Origin: Rhea pennata | Lineage: Eukaryota; Chordata; Aves; Rheiformes; Rheidae | NCBI RefSeq assembly: GCF_028389875.1 | Contig: NC_084666.1 | Location: 34,566,308-34,630,307, forward strand | Length of the DNA: 64,000 nucleotides | Reading direction: 5' to 3' | Shown here: piece after piece, positions 1-14,616 of the stretch | How the letters are laid out: each line of letters begins with the position of its first letter | Numbering within the stretch: the first letter of the stretch is position 1 | Program-made: the position numbers and the translations under genes | Notes under the pieces: model-generated | Seen by the model: the letters and a program-made list of their open reading frames with translations, nothing else | The model's database searches: none | Told to the model about the DNA's origin: nothing

Positions 1-170
1 AAAACTGGTATGAAGGTAGAATACCAGGAACCAACAGACAAGGCATCTTCCCTGTTTCCTATGTAGAAGTCATCAAAAAGAATGCATCAAAAAGCACTGA
101 TGACTATCCTGATCCTCCAATACCCCAAAGCTATTCTAGTGACAGAATACACCATTTAAGTTCAACTAAG
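1..170 (+). CDS. SORBS2: SORBS2 exon: C-terminal half of second SH3 domain plus linker (5' end cut by window)
   Basis: Reading from base 3 gives [20 protein letters not shown] followed by VEVIKK and a linker with [21 protein letters not shown]. It contains the SH3 core tryptophan (NWYEG) and the FPVSYV beta-strand/3-10 helix of the ligand groove. The exon ends in AAG and is followed by the strong donor GTAAGC at 171, phase 0. This phase allows direct joining to the PQRPVF exon at 10884, as in the canonical protein, or to any of the three phase-0 cassettes. The exon start lies before base 1. Confidence 0.93.
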
Positions 171-3100
171 GTAAGCAAATCGGGTTTTTTTATTTATTTA
201 TTTTGCTATTACCCCTGCAGTGGGTCAAGAACTTGTAATTTTATGTTAAAATGACAGTGCATGATTTATGTGTTAAATGCACTATATTTACTTTGTGAAT
301 ATGTAGAATTGCCTTGCTAAATTGTCATTTAAGTATTTTAATAGCAGAATGTCTGTCTTGCAGTCTGCCAAGATTTTTCTCTTCTTTTCATTAACTATTA
401 TATTATTGAGAGTAGGACCAAGCAAAATTTGGGCAGGAAAAAAAGCAGCCCACACAACAAAACTTACTTAGGAGTCTTGGACAGAATTTCAGCATGAAGG
501 CTATGTTCAGCAACATTTGCATCATCCAGTATGAAAACGTTCTCATAACACACTCATTCTAAAGCTTATAGTCCCACAAGCATGCAGAGGGTAAGGGCAG
601 ATAGTTTGCACAGGGACACAGCTTGCCAAGACTAGTTCTATGCCTTTCAAAAGTAAAGGAAAACAGGTAGTGATTCTATACTGTAACTTTCCTCCTCTTT
701 GCAATTCACACTCTGGAAGGAGATTCTTGGTGTAATGTAGGTTGTCTGGAGTGATATGACAGCAGCGACAGTGTTGTATCATTTAGTAGCAAGGCAAATG
801 TCATCACATTGTCAACAAGTTTGGATTCAGATCTTTATAGTTACAATTTTTCACATCAAAAGTCTGTGGCAGTTTCTGAATTCTTTTTCTTCCTATAGCC
901 ACCACAAATCATATTACATAATACTACAAAGAAGATTAAGAAGATTCCTGTATTATGATTTATCATTCATTTATGAGATTTCATAGTCATCTGTGCAGGA
1001 AATTTAACTACTTTGTCAGTGACAGAAACTAAGAAAATTTCTGCATGTAACCTGTGATTAGCATTCATGCAGTATCAGCTGATGCTTTTGAATATTAAAG
1101 AGGGAAAACTTTCCACATTTTCCTCTTTACATTTGTTGTTTTTCTCTCTAGCGTGGGCTGTGTATTTTGTGTGTAACATGAACTTTTTATCCTGCTGTTA
1201 ATCTATATTTGTTTCAGCGTGCTTTTGCCCCATTTTCTACTTTTGTCTACTTGCATACTGGTTGCTAAATTAGATGTGAGATAAGTTCTACATGTATTTA
1301 CAGCTTTGGGGACCACTGTGAAAAAATGTCCTTTATGGACAACAGTGGCCTTTGAAAATACTGCTTATGAGAAAAAAATCAGCTGGTTTGTGATCATTGC
1401 CGGAACAGGTCTTTTCTGTCTTTCCCAAATATACCATAAAGGGGTACTAGCTCCTTATATTTCCATCCTAGGAAAACTGTTGAAATGAAATATCACCAAG
1501 ATCTGTATCCTCATACTGAGGTATCTATAAGCTATGGCCCTCTATCATTGTTAGAGAAATCTAGAGGTTCCTAAAGGCAATTCAGAATATGAGACTACTT
1601 AGGTGCTCATTACAGAGATGCTTCTCTGTATTTGGAGAGGCCTTTTCCCCCATTTCAAAGCCTAGGCTTATTTGTTAGGCCTCCTGCAGCTAAAACTGGG
1701 TTTTTTGTGTGACTTTCTATAACTTTCTTGAGTGTAAATGTAGTTTCAAAGTGGTTATGTTCAGGTGAAAAGCACAAGCTTGTTAACATTACCTTGTCAC
1801 TCCTTAACTTTATAAATTATTTATATTTTCCTGTAAGAGTTGAAAGGTCCAAACCTTGAATGGAAAAGAGCGAAATCAGGAGGAACATGAAAACCCCCAA
1901 AGATGTATATGGAGTGTTGTCCAGAGTTTTCATTAGATAAGTCATCACTGTTTAGAATAAAAAATAATCAAAAAAATCAGTAAACACACTTGAAGGGCAA
2001 AGCCTTAGTTTGTGCAAGCTGTGAGAGCACCAGAGTGGTTTAGTGGCCAATATTTTTCTAACACAGCTGTCATCAAGCAACCTGAGTGTGTGGCTGCAGG
2101 ACCCTAGATATGCTGCAGGTTTTTCTTCATATGCTTCACAGGCATTTGATAGAGGAGGTAGCAGTGACCAAGTTTGACCTAATCTTTGTGTCTAGGAAGA
2201 GATACACTTAGTCTTTCATACTCTGTTGCCATCACCACGGTAGGAGTTACTGGACTACTTTTTCCAACATTGGGTATTTTTTAAATGGTGATAAAGTCAC
2301 CTCAGATTACTTAGCAGCAGCAGCAGGATACTTTTGTAAATAATTGGGTGTCTAATATATCCGTTTTGTAAAAGAGGAAGGGAGGAAAAAGCCCTCTCTG
2401 TGACACAGGAAGCTTGTACAGAGTCATGGTTCTAACATAAGTCAAAAAAACACTCCACTGAGGTTCCTGAACAGACTCCTTATTTTCTAATTCAGCTGTG
2501 TTCAAAAATGGTAACACCATGTAAGATGATATCTTGTTCCTGACTAGCTAGGAGGGCTTTAGCAGTTCTGTAAGTTTTCTGGAGTTTACCACAATTACTG
2601 GTACCACTTCTTCCTATTTGTTGGGGGGTGGGGGAGAGCTGCTAGCATGTAACCTGTTGTATCACTTACTGCTGCTAGAGCAATCTGCTAAGTTTCACTT
2701 ATCTGCTGGCAATATAAATAAATCAGCAATTTATGTCAAGAGCAAGCTTTGCTCTCCTGAATGTGGACCAGAACATCTCACTCGAACTCTAGTACAGCTT
2801 GTGGCCATGGGAAATTAAAACCAAGAGCATTTCCTGGCTAATGTTATGACCTAAAAAACACAGCTTATAGGCCCTTGCTCAAGAGAAAAGATGAAGAGAA
2901 AGACACTGAGTATTGGTTATAACAAGCTAACTCTGTTTTACCAGAATGCACTGTACCAGTCTGTATACAGACATTTTTGTGTACAAAAAATTTTCTGTAC
3001 CAAAGGTTTGTCTAACTTTAAAACAAAGCAATCTGCCTCTAGAAAACTCCAGTAGAAGGTAAGTAATCTAAACTTCTTCCTATTCTGTTAATTTAGTTTT

Positions 3101-6100
3101 TTGAAGTTATTTTCCTATTCTAGAGTCATACTTAAAGGCTAAAGCAGTCCAGAAAACCTAGAGAGATGTGCACCTAATTATTCTGGATAATTTTAACAAT
3201 GAGATCAAAATACTTTTATTCAATTTTAATTTTGAAGATTAATAGTTACAAAATGCAATTTCAGTATTTACTGAAGCAATGGATATCTACTGATGCTGTG
3301 TACGTATGATTCACCAGTCTTTCATTCTTACAAAAGGACATTTCTTTTACCAGAAGGATACTTCAATCAATACTATGTAATGGTACTCAAAATACACTGC
3401 TGTGTACTGTGCTGTTGCTATTTTAAAAGCATTGTTGGCTACCTAATTCAGTTGGAATTGAATGTACCTTTCACAAATGTTGATGTCATTTTGAACTAAT
3501 ACAGTTACTTTTAAAGAAAAATGCATTCTGTAGCTATTCGTGCCATAATAAAAGTATGCAACATATTTAAGATGTTTCTCAAACATGTACTCAGATGTAC
3601 TCAGAAAAAGTACAAATATTAACAGTAGGATAATGAGAAACACCCCAGTTATAGTTTAAAAAAATATTTAATGACACTCACAGTGTACTTCTGACAATAC
3701 TGATATTCTCAACAGTAATGGTTTGGGGAAAAATATATAAATTTCAACTGTGTGATTTAATAACTTGTGACAAGCTTACTATCAGACAGCCATACATAAC
3801 TTTAGCAAATCAAATGCAGATTGCCCTCATGAACATAATGATTCAGATCTGTCTTGATGTTTGACATTTAAGCTCCAAGCCAGAACCTGATAGTTTAATT
3901 TTTTAAATACCTTTTCTGCTGTTCTGATTCATGTACTAATGATTTCAGACACTCGTGCTCACTGAAATGATACTCTACAAGCAGCAGGAGTTTTTCTTTC
4001 ACAGTCTACTCATATCTTAGTTCTCTGTCATACTTATTTATTTATTTAAATTCCCATGTGTTTCTTATTTTTGAAGTTGCCTTCTCAAGCACTGTCCCCA
4101 CTTCCCAGATACCATTCCTCCTCTTGGTCACATGTTGATCAAAAGCTCCACCAGGCTGCTACTAGTGACTGGTTTTCATGGACTGTTGGTCTTTCACCTT
4201 CAAGCATGCATGCCTTATCTCCTCCACCATTTCCAGACAGTTTTCTTTGTGATGTAGAAGAACTCAGCTCTTTGGCCTTAACAGCATCCCGATCTACAGC
4301 AATTCCCCCAAGTAATTTCATTCACCAAGTTAAGAATGATCATTTTATTCCAAATACAAAGGTCCCTCTCAGCTCTCCTATAGCTCTTGCTCAGCCCTTT
4401 CTTGTATCTACATCTGTCTCATCTTCAGCCAACACCTCTCATGACACAGCGCATAACCATATAAGCAACAATACCAAACCAAGAACAGATAAAGACTTGC
4501 AAGGGATACTTGGCTCTTCAGTTATCAAAGTAACTAGAGACTTGTCAGATACTACAAGAGAACGTGAACATGTTGGCACCATTTCTGACATCCCTCTGCC
4601 ACATAAAGGTGGCTCCATCCCCAGAGTGCTAGTTGCAACTGCTGAACATGAAGAGGAAATTGGTACAGGAAATCTGTCAGTTAACATAGGGCATCAGTCA
4701 AAGCCTCAAGAATCAGATTTCTACAGAGGAGCACAAGACACAACAGAAAATTTGCCAAGTCTCTATATAGAGGAAGATCTGAGACATGACAATCTAGAAC
4801 TCCCAATAGCAAGTAGAGGAGACACCCTGGTATATTATGAAGGATATGCTTCACCAAATATCGATAAGGTATTTTAATTTCTGTAAAACATGGCTTCTGT
4901 GTTCAGATAGCTTACTCTACTTTAGTATAGTATAATTTTGCTATGCTTTTTCTTTTTTTAATATTTACATGTTTGTGTTATGCACAGTCACAGATTTATA
5001 TTACTGCACTGGATAAAAATTGTCAGTGATAGATACAGTCCCTTCTGAAATCTTCCATCTTTCGGGAAGGAGAGGCATACACCATTGTAAGCTCTGTGGT
5101 GTCCTAATTCTGCTGATTCCTTGCCTTCTGCCCCTGTTAGCTGCTACCGAAGTTCTGATGCAAAGAGCCAGGGAACCATTTCCTTGCTGGCCTGTTATGT
5201 GCCACCCCTCCAGAGCATGAGGCCCCAGCAAGCAACTCCTGTTAGCACCCTTCAGAGGGAGGGCGAGATGCGTCTCCCACAGAAAGTCAGTAGTTCACAC
5301 CTCACATGTGTCAGTTCACCAGCTGATATATTTACTATTGAATCTGTTATGAGAATGTCTATTAATAACAGATTAGATAGATTATGGTTGGCAGTTAAAG
5401 AAATGCTTCCCCCTGAAGCGCTCCCCAGTTCCTCTTTTGGACAGCACAACACTGAACTATGCCAAATGTGTGCTAGCTGTTAAATGCCACGATATTGCTA
5501 CACAGTATGTGTGGTTTCTAAGCAAAGTTTTAGAACAGATCTTTTCTGTCTGGCATTTATTTCAACAGTCAGACTGTTCAGGCAATTAGTTTGCTTGGTG
5601 CATACAAATACGTAAATCAAACAGTTAGAATGATACGTTTCCAGGCAGAACATAACACTAGTTAATTAGAAAGATCTTGCAGGCCTCCGCTGCCTTTACT
5701 TGACTGGAAAAGCACAAAATTATAGTGTTGTGTGAAGACAAAACTAGTAAGAAACTAAAGAGAAAACAATAAAAATAGAAACTCAGGGCCATTAACAGCA
5801 ACTTGTGTTGATTTCTGAGGGCAGGACTTTCTCCCAGAATAGTAGACTGACTAATAATAAAAGTAGCATCACATTTCTGACTATTCCGGTTAGTTGCATG
5901 ACTCCTCACTATGCATTTTCTGTCCTTCACAGCTAGTTTTACAACACAATTGCTTCCCATTTTTCTTAAATGTTTAAGCCAGCCCTACTTTCTAGAAAGG
6001 CATTAGGGAGTCTGATCCTTCTTTCCACCTTTCTTCTAATCATCCATTTCATTCTGCCAAGGCACCAACTTCTCACTCTGTTTCTCCAACATCCCTGTCT

Positions 6101-9100
6101 GCTGCTTCCCCTTCACCTCCACTCCTTTTTAAACTCTTATACCGACAGGAGAAAGACTCGCCAAAGTTAAAGGTAACTACATGTTTTGAATATGGTTTGT
6201 TGCAAGTCTTCACATACGCTTATAACTGCAAGGCTAACACCAAGTTTGATCTTTTCAGATGTATTGTCTCCATTACTAATATTAAATAACATTAGCCCCA
6301 TGGAATATTGTGATAGGCCTTCTTCAAATGAAAAACAAGGTGAAACTTATAACCATTACAAGATGGTTACAGAGATACCACTAATAGGACAGGCCATCAA
6401 CTCAGTTCAAAGTCTATACCAGGACTTCAGTGTAACTCTTACTTAATTCAAGGAAACACAATCTTATTCAAGCACATGAAACTAAGTAACATTTGCACTT
6501 TGAAAGCATTTTCAGTTTCAAGATAACACTTAGGGGGACTTAACACTTAAGGAGCACCATTTTGGTGACTATTTCTTAAGGAAGGAAGAGGCCTAGAGGT
6601 TCTTGCCAGGGTATGAAATTACCATGGACTTAGGAATGTTTTACTACAAAATTAAAAAAAAAAAAAAAAAGGAGTAAAACAAACTATTGCATCTATTTCT
6701 GAAATTCTGAATAATTCAGCAGCTGTACAGTGCTTTTGATGGGTGCCTTTTACTTAAGTCTAACGAACAAAATTCAGAAAATTCCTCATCTAGCAAAAAA
6801 AGCACTGAAAGTCTTTCTAAGTGATCCTGTTTTATTCTTGTCCTTTTAGTTTTAGAGTTTTAGTAATATCACTGCAACATCTTTTTGGCTGTCATCATTC
6901 TTGCTGCTTAGTCTACAAACTGGACTTCAGAAGGAAGGACAGTTCCTATCCTTTTCTGCTTGTGCACGTTGTCCACTAACTGCTGTACCAGGAAGTCATT
7001 ATTAAAATCTCATCACAATTGTTAGAGTAGATAAAACGTGAGAGACGTTTCCAAGACTCAGATACTGCAAGTGAAAGGAAGTTAATCAGGGAGCTCTTAA
7101 AAGTAAACATATTAAAAGTATACATACTGGTATCTTGGTAAATTTTGTTATTAAAAAATACTTTCTATCAAGTACTTAAATTTGCATTTAGAAGGTAAAT
7201 AAGGTGTTTTTAACAGACAAGAGCAGCAACAATTGTCATCAATATTTTTAAGAAGACATCTATGGTCTTTCTGCTGTTTGCTGTTGTGCTTTCTGTATTA
7301 TTAACTGGGTTGCTTCAATGGGTATATTTGCAGTGGCAGTTCTTATCCCAAATGCATTGTGTGTGAACAGTATCTTTTGAATGTGCAAGTGTATGTGCCA
7401 GAGCAGCAAACTCTTGGAAGAAAGATACAGTTAAAACAATGAAAATGCCATATCCTAATCGCACTATTCATTATTTGCATCTGTAACACACTTGCCTTTT
7501 GTTATCAAGGAAAGCATGCCCAATTTGCACATAGGAATGAAGCAGCAAAAATCCTGTGGTGCTTCATTCTGAAGCTCTCAATTGACCCAGTTTTTATGAT
7601 TTCTCTAGGCTGATTTAAAGAGAGAGCTATTTGTTATGGGTAAACCTCCTCGTAGCCCTGTGATGACTAAGAAATCCTGCAGCTCACCTGTCAGAGGTCA
7701 CAGCTATTCACACAGGGTATGGTACTGTATGCCCAGTGTGCAATAACAGCATTTCCATATAAAAAGAGCTCAGTGTCTAGTCTTTCAGTATTCTGCTTTT
7801 GCCCAAGTGTCTGAATACAATCAATAGACCATGTTTTGCTCCTGTTGTGCTTCCATACCACGTCTAAGTAAAGCCAACAGGTCTTTGTGTGTCAAAACTT
7901 ATGTTATGATTCTGTAAATGTATTGTATCTCTGCAGTATTGCATAGTATTTCCAGTGCTGGAAAAACACAGGAGGTCAAAATTCTTCATGTGATTTAGCC
8001 TTTTTTTTAATAAATGGATCCTCTTGTTTCAAAGTATTTCTAGTTTATTAAAACTATGCAATAGTCAAAATATTATATGTACACAGACTTTTGTGAAGCT
8101 ACATTCTTGTTTTTTAATGCATGTCCTCCTTTTCAAAATATTTTGTTGCTATGGTAATCTGTGTTGTATTCACTTGATACTGCCCTTTTCCTCCAACCAT
8201 TGCTGTTCCAGATTGTCATGCTCTTCAGCCTTTCCTTTCATAGCAGTCTGAAACTGTGACAATTCTATGTAGCCTGAAGCTCAGATTGTACTTAGCGTTT
8301 GTATGTGTTTGGCTCAAAAAACTTATTCGAATTATTCTAAAATCTATATGAGAGTTTATGCATTATGTTTTATTTTCACTTTAAGACTAAATTATTTTCT
8401 GCATCTCTTTCTTAACATTTGGCCCTTAAAACAGATAACAGGATGAACTATTTTCCATGTAGTGACTGCTGATTTTAGAGTATTGTCTGACTGTTGTCTC
8501 CCCTTTTAAAGGGATTTTTTTAAATATGCAGTTTTTTCTAACTTTCAAAGTCCTGTGATTTTTTTGGCAGGCTTTCGTTTGCTACTAGGTATAACAGGGC
8601 ACTATTTGCTCCATCACTGAACAAATTCAACGACAGGCAGGCCAGGATTCGTGTATTAATGTATCAATACCATCACAATCACAGAGGAAGACCTAAGTTG
8701 GTATAAGATCCATAAAATAGAGAATTAAGCCCTATTTTAAATTTGTGTGGATAGCAGACGTTACTTCAAGTAAATGATATGCCACCAATACTTTAAGGGA
8801 ACTATATGGATTCATATTGAGTGCATTTATGATTTGAATTCCAAACACACAAAATGTTCAGAAATACAGAAGATTATTATATGTGAACACACAACAATCA
8901 TGCAAAAAAATCAGTTGTGCAGTTGGGATCATACTTGACTATACATTTTTGATTATTATTGAGATGAGGCCCTAAAATTTTTACCTTGAAAATTAGGATA
9001 GTCTAGTGTACTGAGCAGTATTTGGAAGTTAGAAATCCTAAGCACCAAGAGCTTCCATAGGGAGATACATTTCATGGTATCTCCTGAGCACGGCCTGATG

Positions 9101-12100
9101 GTGTAAGTTGAATATTAAAATGCACTATTTTTTTCCTAACATTTCCAGATGAGGTAGTTAAATTTCTCTTCATGATATTTGTACGTAGGAAGGCGGACAA
9201 CACTGAATATGCTCAATATTCACTGAATATGGTGAATATTCATGTTAATGAGAGCTAGATGGGAAAGATGTTTTGAAAGTCCTTAAGGTTGCTGTGGTAT
9301 TTTGTTTTGTTTTTTGTTTTTGTTTTTTACTTTCGAATATCTTCTCTCCCCCCACTTAACTCTGCTCGACTTGTATACAATAAAGATGGATAGTTTTACT
9401 GTGGAATCCGATAATAAAGATTGAAGATCAGACATTTCAGTTCCCAGGAAACATCCTTCAACAGTTGGCTTGTCAAGTAAGAACAAAATATTTCACTGGG
9501 CAGATTGCTTGGTATTTGGATTCAAATCTGACCTTATTTGCTGCTAATATATCATCAGGTCTGTACCTGTGCTAATGCCAAAGATAGTCAGAGATAAAAG
9601 AGAACTCAACTGAGGCTAAGGATTTTCTTGCAGACAGTGAAAGTCAGCGTCCTAAACAGTATTACAAATGATATAATGCTTAGAACATTTACCACATTGA
9701 GAAGAAAGACAGAAGGTCAATAGTTACCAAGGCCTTCTCTCATAGAAGACTGCATCATCTTTGAAAGTAAACTGAAGCAAAATTTATTGGAATAGTCAAA
9801 CTCAGGAAAAACAAAAGCATGGAGCAGTAAGATAAGTTCCATGGCATGAACATCAGGTTGCAGTTCTTAGTTCATGAAAGAAAAAGAAGTGGTATGAGGT
9901 ATGTTTGATATCCACATTGCCAAAGCAGATGCAGTTCTCAGACTTGTGTCAGCTGCTTGTATGCCACTCTTCAGCATGATGGTAGGGCATCCTCAGTCAA
10001 CAAAGAATATAATCACCACTCACATCAATAGCTCTTCCAAGCAGCTGCTCTGCCACTATTTCTGGTCTGAGCCAAATTCTAATAGATATAAGTCAATGGT
10101 TTTCTAAAGAGGATAGAGTCTTCCCAGGACGTTAACATTTTTCATTTTTGTCATTTCCAGTTTTATTAGATATTAGTGGTGATGCTCAATTATGAATGAA
10201 AAGAATTCTTTTCATCAGACTTTGCACTGGAAATACATACAACTTTTTCCTCTTAAGTAAAAGTGTTAATTGTTATTTTCACACAATTACATGTGTTCTT
10301 TCAAAAATTTTCTTCTCTTTGCCTCCCAACAGCCTGCATGACTTTGTGCTTCCCCTTCAAGTCAAACAGTTTTAATTACAGCATAGCATGATACGTCTGC
10401 CAAGTTAGTACTGTCTGTGTGTAATGTAAATTGGGATGTTGTTTGTCTATGGATATACCAAACTCTGCCATTAAGTATAGGATGTTTTATTTCTGCTTAG
10501 CTAAAAATATACTTCACCTAAGGAATGTATAATAATGGTCTTCAGTTCCATTTGATTTCTCTAATGCTATTTCTGTTTCAGTGTTAGTGAAGAGGCAGTA
10601 GGGTCTATTCTGAGTTTTACTACACTACAAATAGATTAAATTCAATTTTGTTTTAGTTTTCATTATACTCCCCAAAATCATATCTTTAACTTGCAAAAGT
10701 TCTGTTGCTTGTCTTGTCTCTTACAAATTTGTGAGATTTATGGGGGAAGGGGGTCAGGGGAAGGTTATTGGTTTTACACAACATAGGATATGAACTCTAA
10801 AGGGACTACGTGTCATGCCACTATCCAGCTATTTGAAATTCAGACTATATATCTTTATTACATTTCAAATCATTTCATTTCAGCCACAGCGCCCTGTGTT
10901 TGCTCATGAAAACATACACACTGGGGGGGAACCGTAAGTATACTTCTTGTCTACTAAACCAAAAACCTAACATTTAGGCCATTATTTAGGCCAATAGCCA
11001 TTACATCTTCAAATAATTTGTTAATCTGCCAAGTACAATTATGCAGAGATTTCAGAGAATTACAGATAACTGCATGATGTCGAAGGATATCCAAGAAGGT
11101 CCCAGAGGATAACGCCTTAGTTGTAGTATATGTAAAAATAAAGTGTGACTTTTTAATCTCCTCAGTAGAATGCCAGTTAAAGATTTAATATTAATTCTAC
11201 TCATCTTCTTCACTGACTTAATACGAATTATTCAGAAACAGTTTTGGATGTTAACAGAAAAAATTAAATGGATAATGTTGCAAAATTAGATACATAGAAG
11301 CCTTTCCAAAATCTAGAGAAGAACCTAGATCCTAAGTTATATTTTCACAAACAAAACAGTGCAAGATTTTTTTTTTATTTTTTTTTAAGTCTTGTACTCA
11401 GGTTCTGCTTCACTGATTCACTGATTAGTAAAACCCGTAGCCATCCTTGAACTAGCCTCAGAGTGAAATGTATTTAAATTGCCAACAATTCTTTGGTTGG
11501 TCAGTATTGCAAATGGCACTAGAATCTTTCACATTTAAGAAATTCTAAAATTACCGCAGAGAGAATGAAGTGACTAGAAAAGGAAACATTAAAATGTATT
11601 AGATGATTGAAATAACTAGAATTAGATTTCTAAAGTAAAAACAGTGCTAATTAGGAACTTCTCATTATTGTATTTGAGTAACTAGTTCATGCACATTACA
11701 TCTACAGCTCCTGTAGTTTATTTAATTAGTTCTGAATTATATCATCATATCTCTTGCCTTTCTTGAATTATGATAAGCATGACAGAAAAAGTTATTGCCT
11801 TTTATTTTTTGCACAAATTGTTCTGACTCCTGCTAGGTAAATTACCAAAGGTAATTGGTTAAATTACTGAGTCCTGCTCTATTTTGTTAACGTGATCCAA
11901 AGTATTTGAATGAAATCTGAAGTAAAAATATCAGACTTCTCAGATTTGGGGAGGTAACTGCCACTTATGAGAACTCGAGTTAAAATACTTTTTTTCCTTC
12001 AAACAGTCTTTTGTTTCTCCAACTCAGCAATGTGAAAAATAAGTATATTTATTTAAGAGGATCATCATTACATTAAGCCTAGCACAAGTTTGAATATAGA

Positions 12101-14574
12101 AGTTTCCAATGGGACTTTCAGAAGCAGGAATTTGTTACATAAAGAAAATTCCCATTTAAACCAATGGAAACTTTGCCTGAATGATATAGAGCTGATTAAA
12201 ATCTTCTGTACCAACATATTTGATCAAAAATCAGAGTTTTTTTTTTTCAGTTATTTTACTTTTATTAGGAGAACGGAAAAGTAATATTAAGTTTTAAAGT
12301 CGCTGAAACGTTAAGGGGGAAAAATGAACATCATGATGATGATGTTTTGTTCAGTATTTTGAAATGACAATTATTTCCTTTGTAAAAATTATACAGTTGT
12401 GCCCTGCCCCTTTATGTGCACACAGTCGCAGCGGAGGCAGAGGCACTGGGAAGAGCCGACACGTTCTGCCTTTGCGGAGCCCGCGAGCTTTTGCAGAGAA
12501 CCATGCGCTTTCCCCGTGGGCTGTTTGCCAAGCACACTCAGCTCCTCATATTAAGCGCTTACTGCCATTCTTTCATTTCCAGGAAACTCTACTAAAACTT
12601 GACACAAAATGAAAAATGACAACTTTGGTAGTCTCATACCCCTTTCCATTTATCCACCTTGCATCCCTTCTTCAATCTTCCGTGGGGGGAGCAGGAAAGG
12701 GAAACAACTTTGTGAATACTGCCTGTGTTTCCACCCTCACGTCACCCAACTGAAGCCTCTCACTCACCCAGGGTTTCACTGTGGGTCTTAGTCTGTTCTG
12801 TTTTGGTTTTGGGGCGGGTGTTAAAGAATTAAACGAGTTCTGCTCTCTAACCTTGCTCTCAACTCCTGTTAGCAGATGCAGTCTCAGGTATTTTATCCTT
12901 TCCAACGTGTATAGCAACTACTCATTTGTCTCCATTTTAGCATCCCTCTTCTGAAGAGACTGCACATACTTTTTGTATATGCTTTTTGTCTAACCACTTC
13001 TCCCATTTTAATCATCTGTTTTATTACCTGTCCAGCTCTGAGACTGCTACGACAGTCAGGCACACTTGAGGCAGACACACAGGCTTTTATATCCAAGAGA
13101 TATGAAGTCACAAACTAACTTTTCCTTGCTTGTGGTTTTTGATTGTGAGGAGATACACATCAACTTTGGGAACAGCATCTTGTTCCTTCCACCTGGTCAG
13201 TTCGTCTCTTTTCCCTTTTTCTACCCCAGAGGGAGATTCTAGGATTTTCTTCCCAGAAATTTTTCTCCCTTTCGACATTTTGGCATGGTGCTGGGCCATG
13301 TGACAGACCGCCTGGACTGCAGGCTCAGCTTCCTGACTCTTAAAGGCAGAGTCCTGACAGTTAGGTGGTGGCGATGGGAGTTAAGAGGCTAGCCCGTTTA
13401 CAGCCTCCCTTCTAGAAGTCCTTGTGTTCCCAGTGACTCAACTATAAAATAATGCTTTTTTCAAAATATTAGAATTCTGTGTTTTAACCAGCTGATTTAA
13501 CAAATGAACCAGTTGAGGAGCAATCAGGCTTGCCTTGAGTCCCCAGCCCTTCGTGTCTGATGAGTTACCTTTCAGATAAAGCAGGACACTTGCTACAGAA
13601 CAGACCTAGCCCTGAAGTCTTCCACCAGGCAAAATAAACCCTTTTCCCCAAATATTTGTAAGTATCACTTAATGTCTGAACCAGCTATACTACTTCAGAA
13701 GCAGAAAAATAAATAACTTTTACTTTTTTTAAAATGCATCATTTGTCCTATTTAAGGTTTCAGGCTCTATATAACTATACTCCTAGGAATGAAGATGAAT
13801 TGGAGCTCAGAGAGGGAGATGTCATTGATGTGATGGAAAAATGTGATGATGGATGGTTTGTGGGTATGTTTTAATTTGGTTGCTTTTTCATTTATGTTTT
13901 ATTCATGACCTTTGCTATTCTAAAAGTTTGTTTGGTATCTTATAACCAAATTAAATTTTGGTAGTCAATACAATAAACCTGAACCTAACTTTATCAGGAA
14001 AAATCTCAACCAAAATCCACTGAAATTAGTGGGTACTTTGGAACTGATGGCCACAAATTGGCATGTGCCTCCAGTTTGTTGAACAGCACTGTTGTCAATC
14101 TAATGGGACACAAAATGAATTATGCATTATTCTCTCTTCATTAAGACCTGATGATGTAGAACTCACATGAATATCTCTACAGTTTTGACTACTTTTGAGA
14201 ACCAAGTATTTCTGAACAAATACAGGTTTCCTAAATAGGCCTAGAAAAAAGAGACTCAATCATTCCATAAACTTTTATACCCACTCTGGCTAACTTTATC
14301 ATCTTACTAGTCCTTGGCAGTTCCAAAATCCACATTATTCATCTACAGCTGACAGGTTTAAGTTGAATGCTTTTCATGTACCAAGTTGAAATTTCAGCAT
14401 ATTAGTTTTAACACAAATTTTAATCAGGCTGAACAACTTAATCAGATATGCCTCTTCTATTTTTTTCCCCTTCCTGCAGTTGTAACTTATTAAAATTCAC
14501 AACTCTCAAATGAAATTCAAAATAACTGAGCTGTATTGTAAAGAACAGTAAATATTTCTATCATCTGCAAAATA

Positions 14575-14616
<42 letters not shown>

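Noticed and set aside
2972-3059. Open stretch before a GTAAGT at 3060 in SORBS2 intron
   Set aside because: The donor is good but there is no clear acceptor, and the end phase (2) does not fit between phase-0 exons.
12327-12346. AACATCATGATGATGATGTT inverted repeat
   Set aside because: Explained by a short (ATG)n run, which is self-complementary in part.
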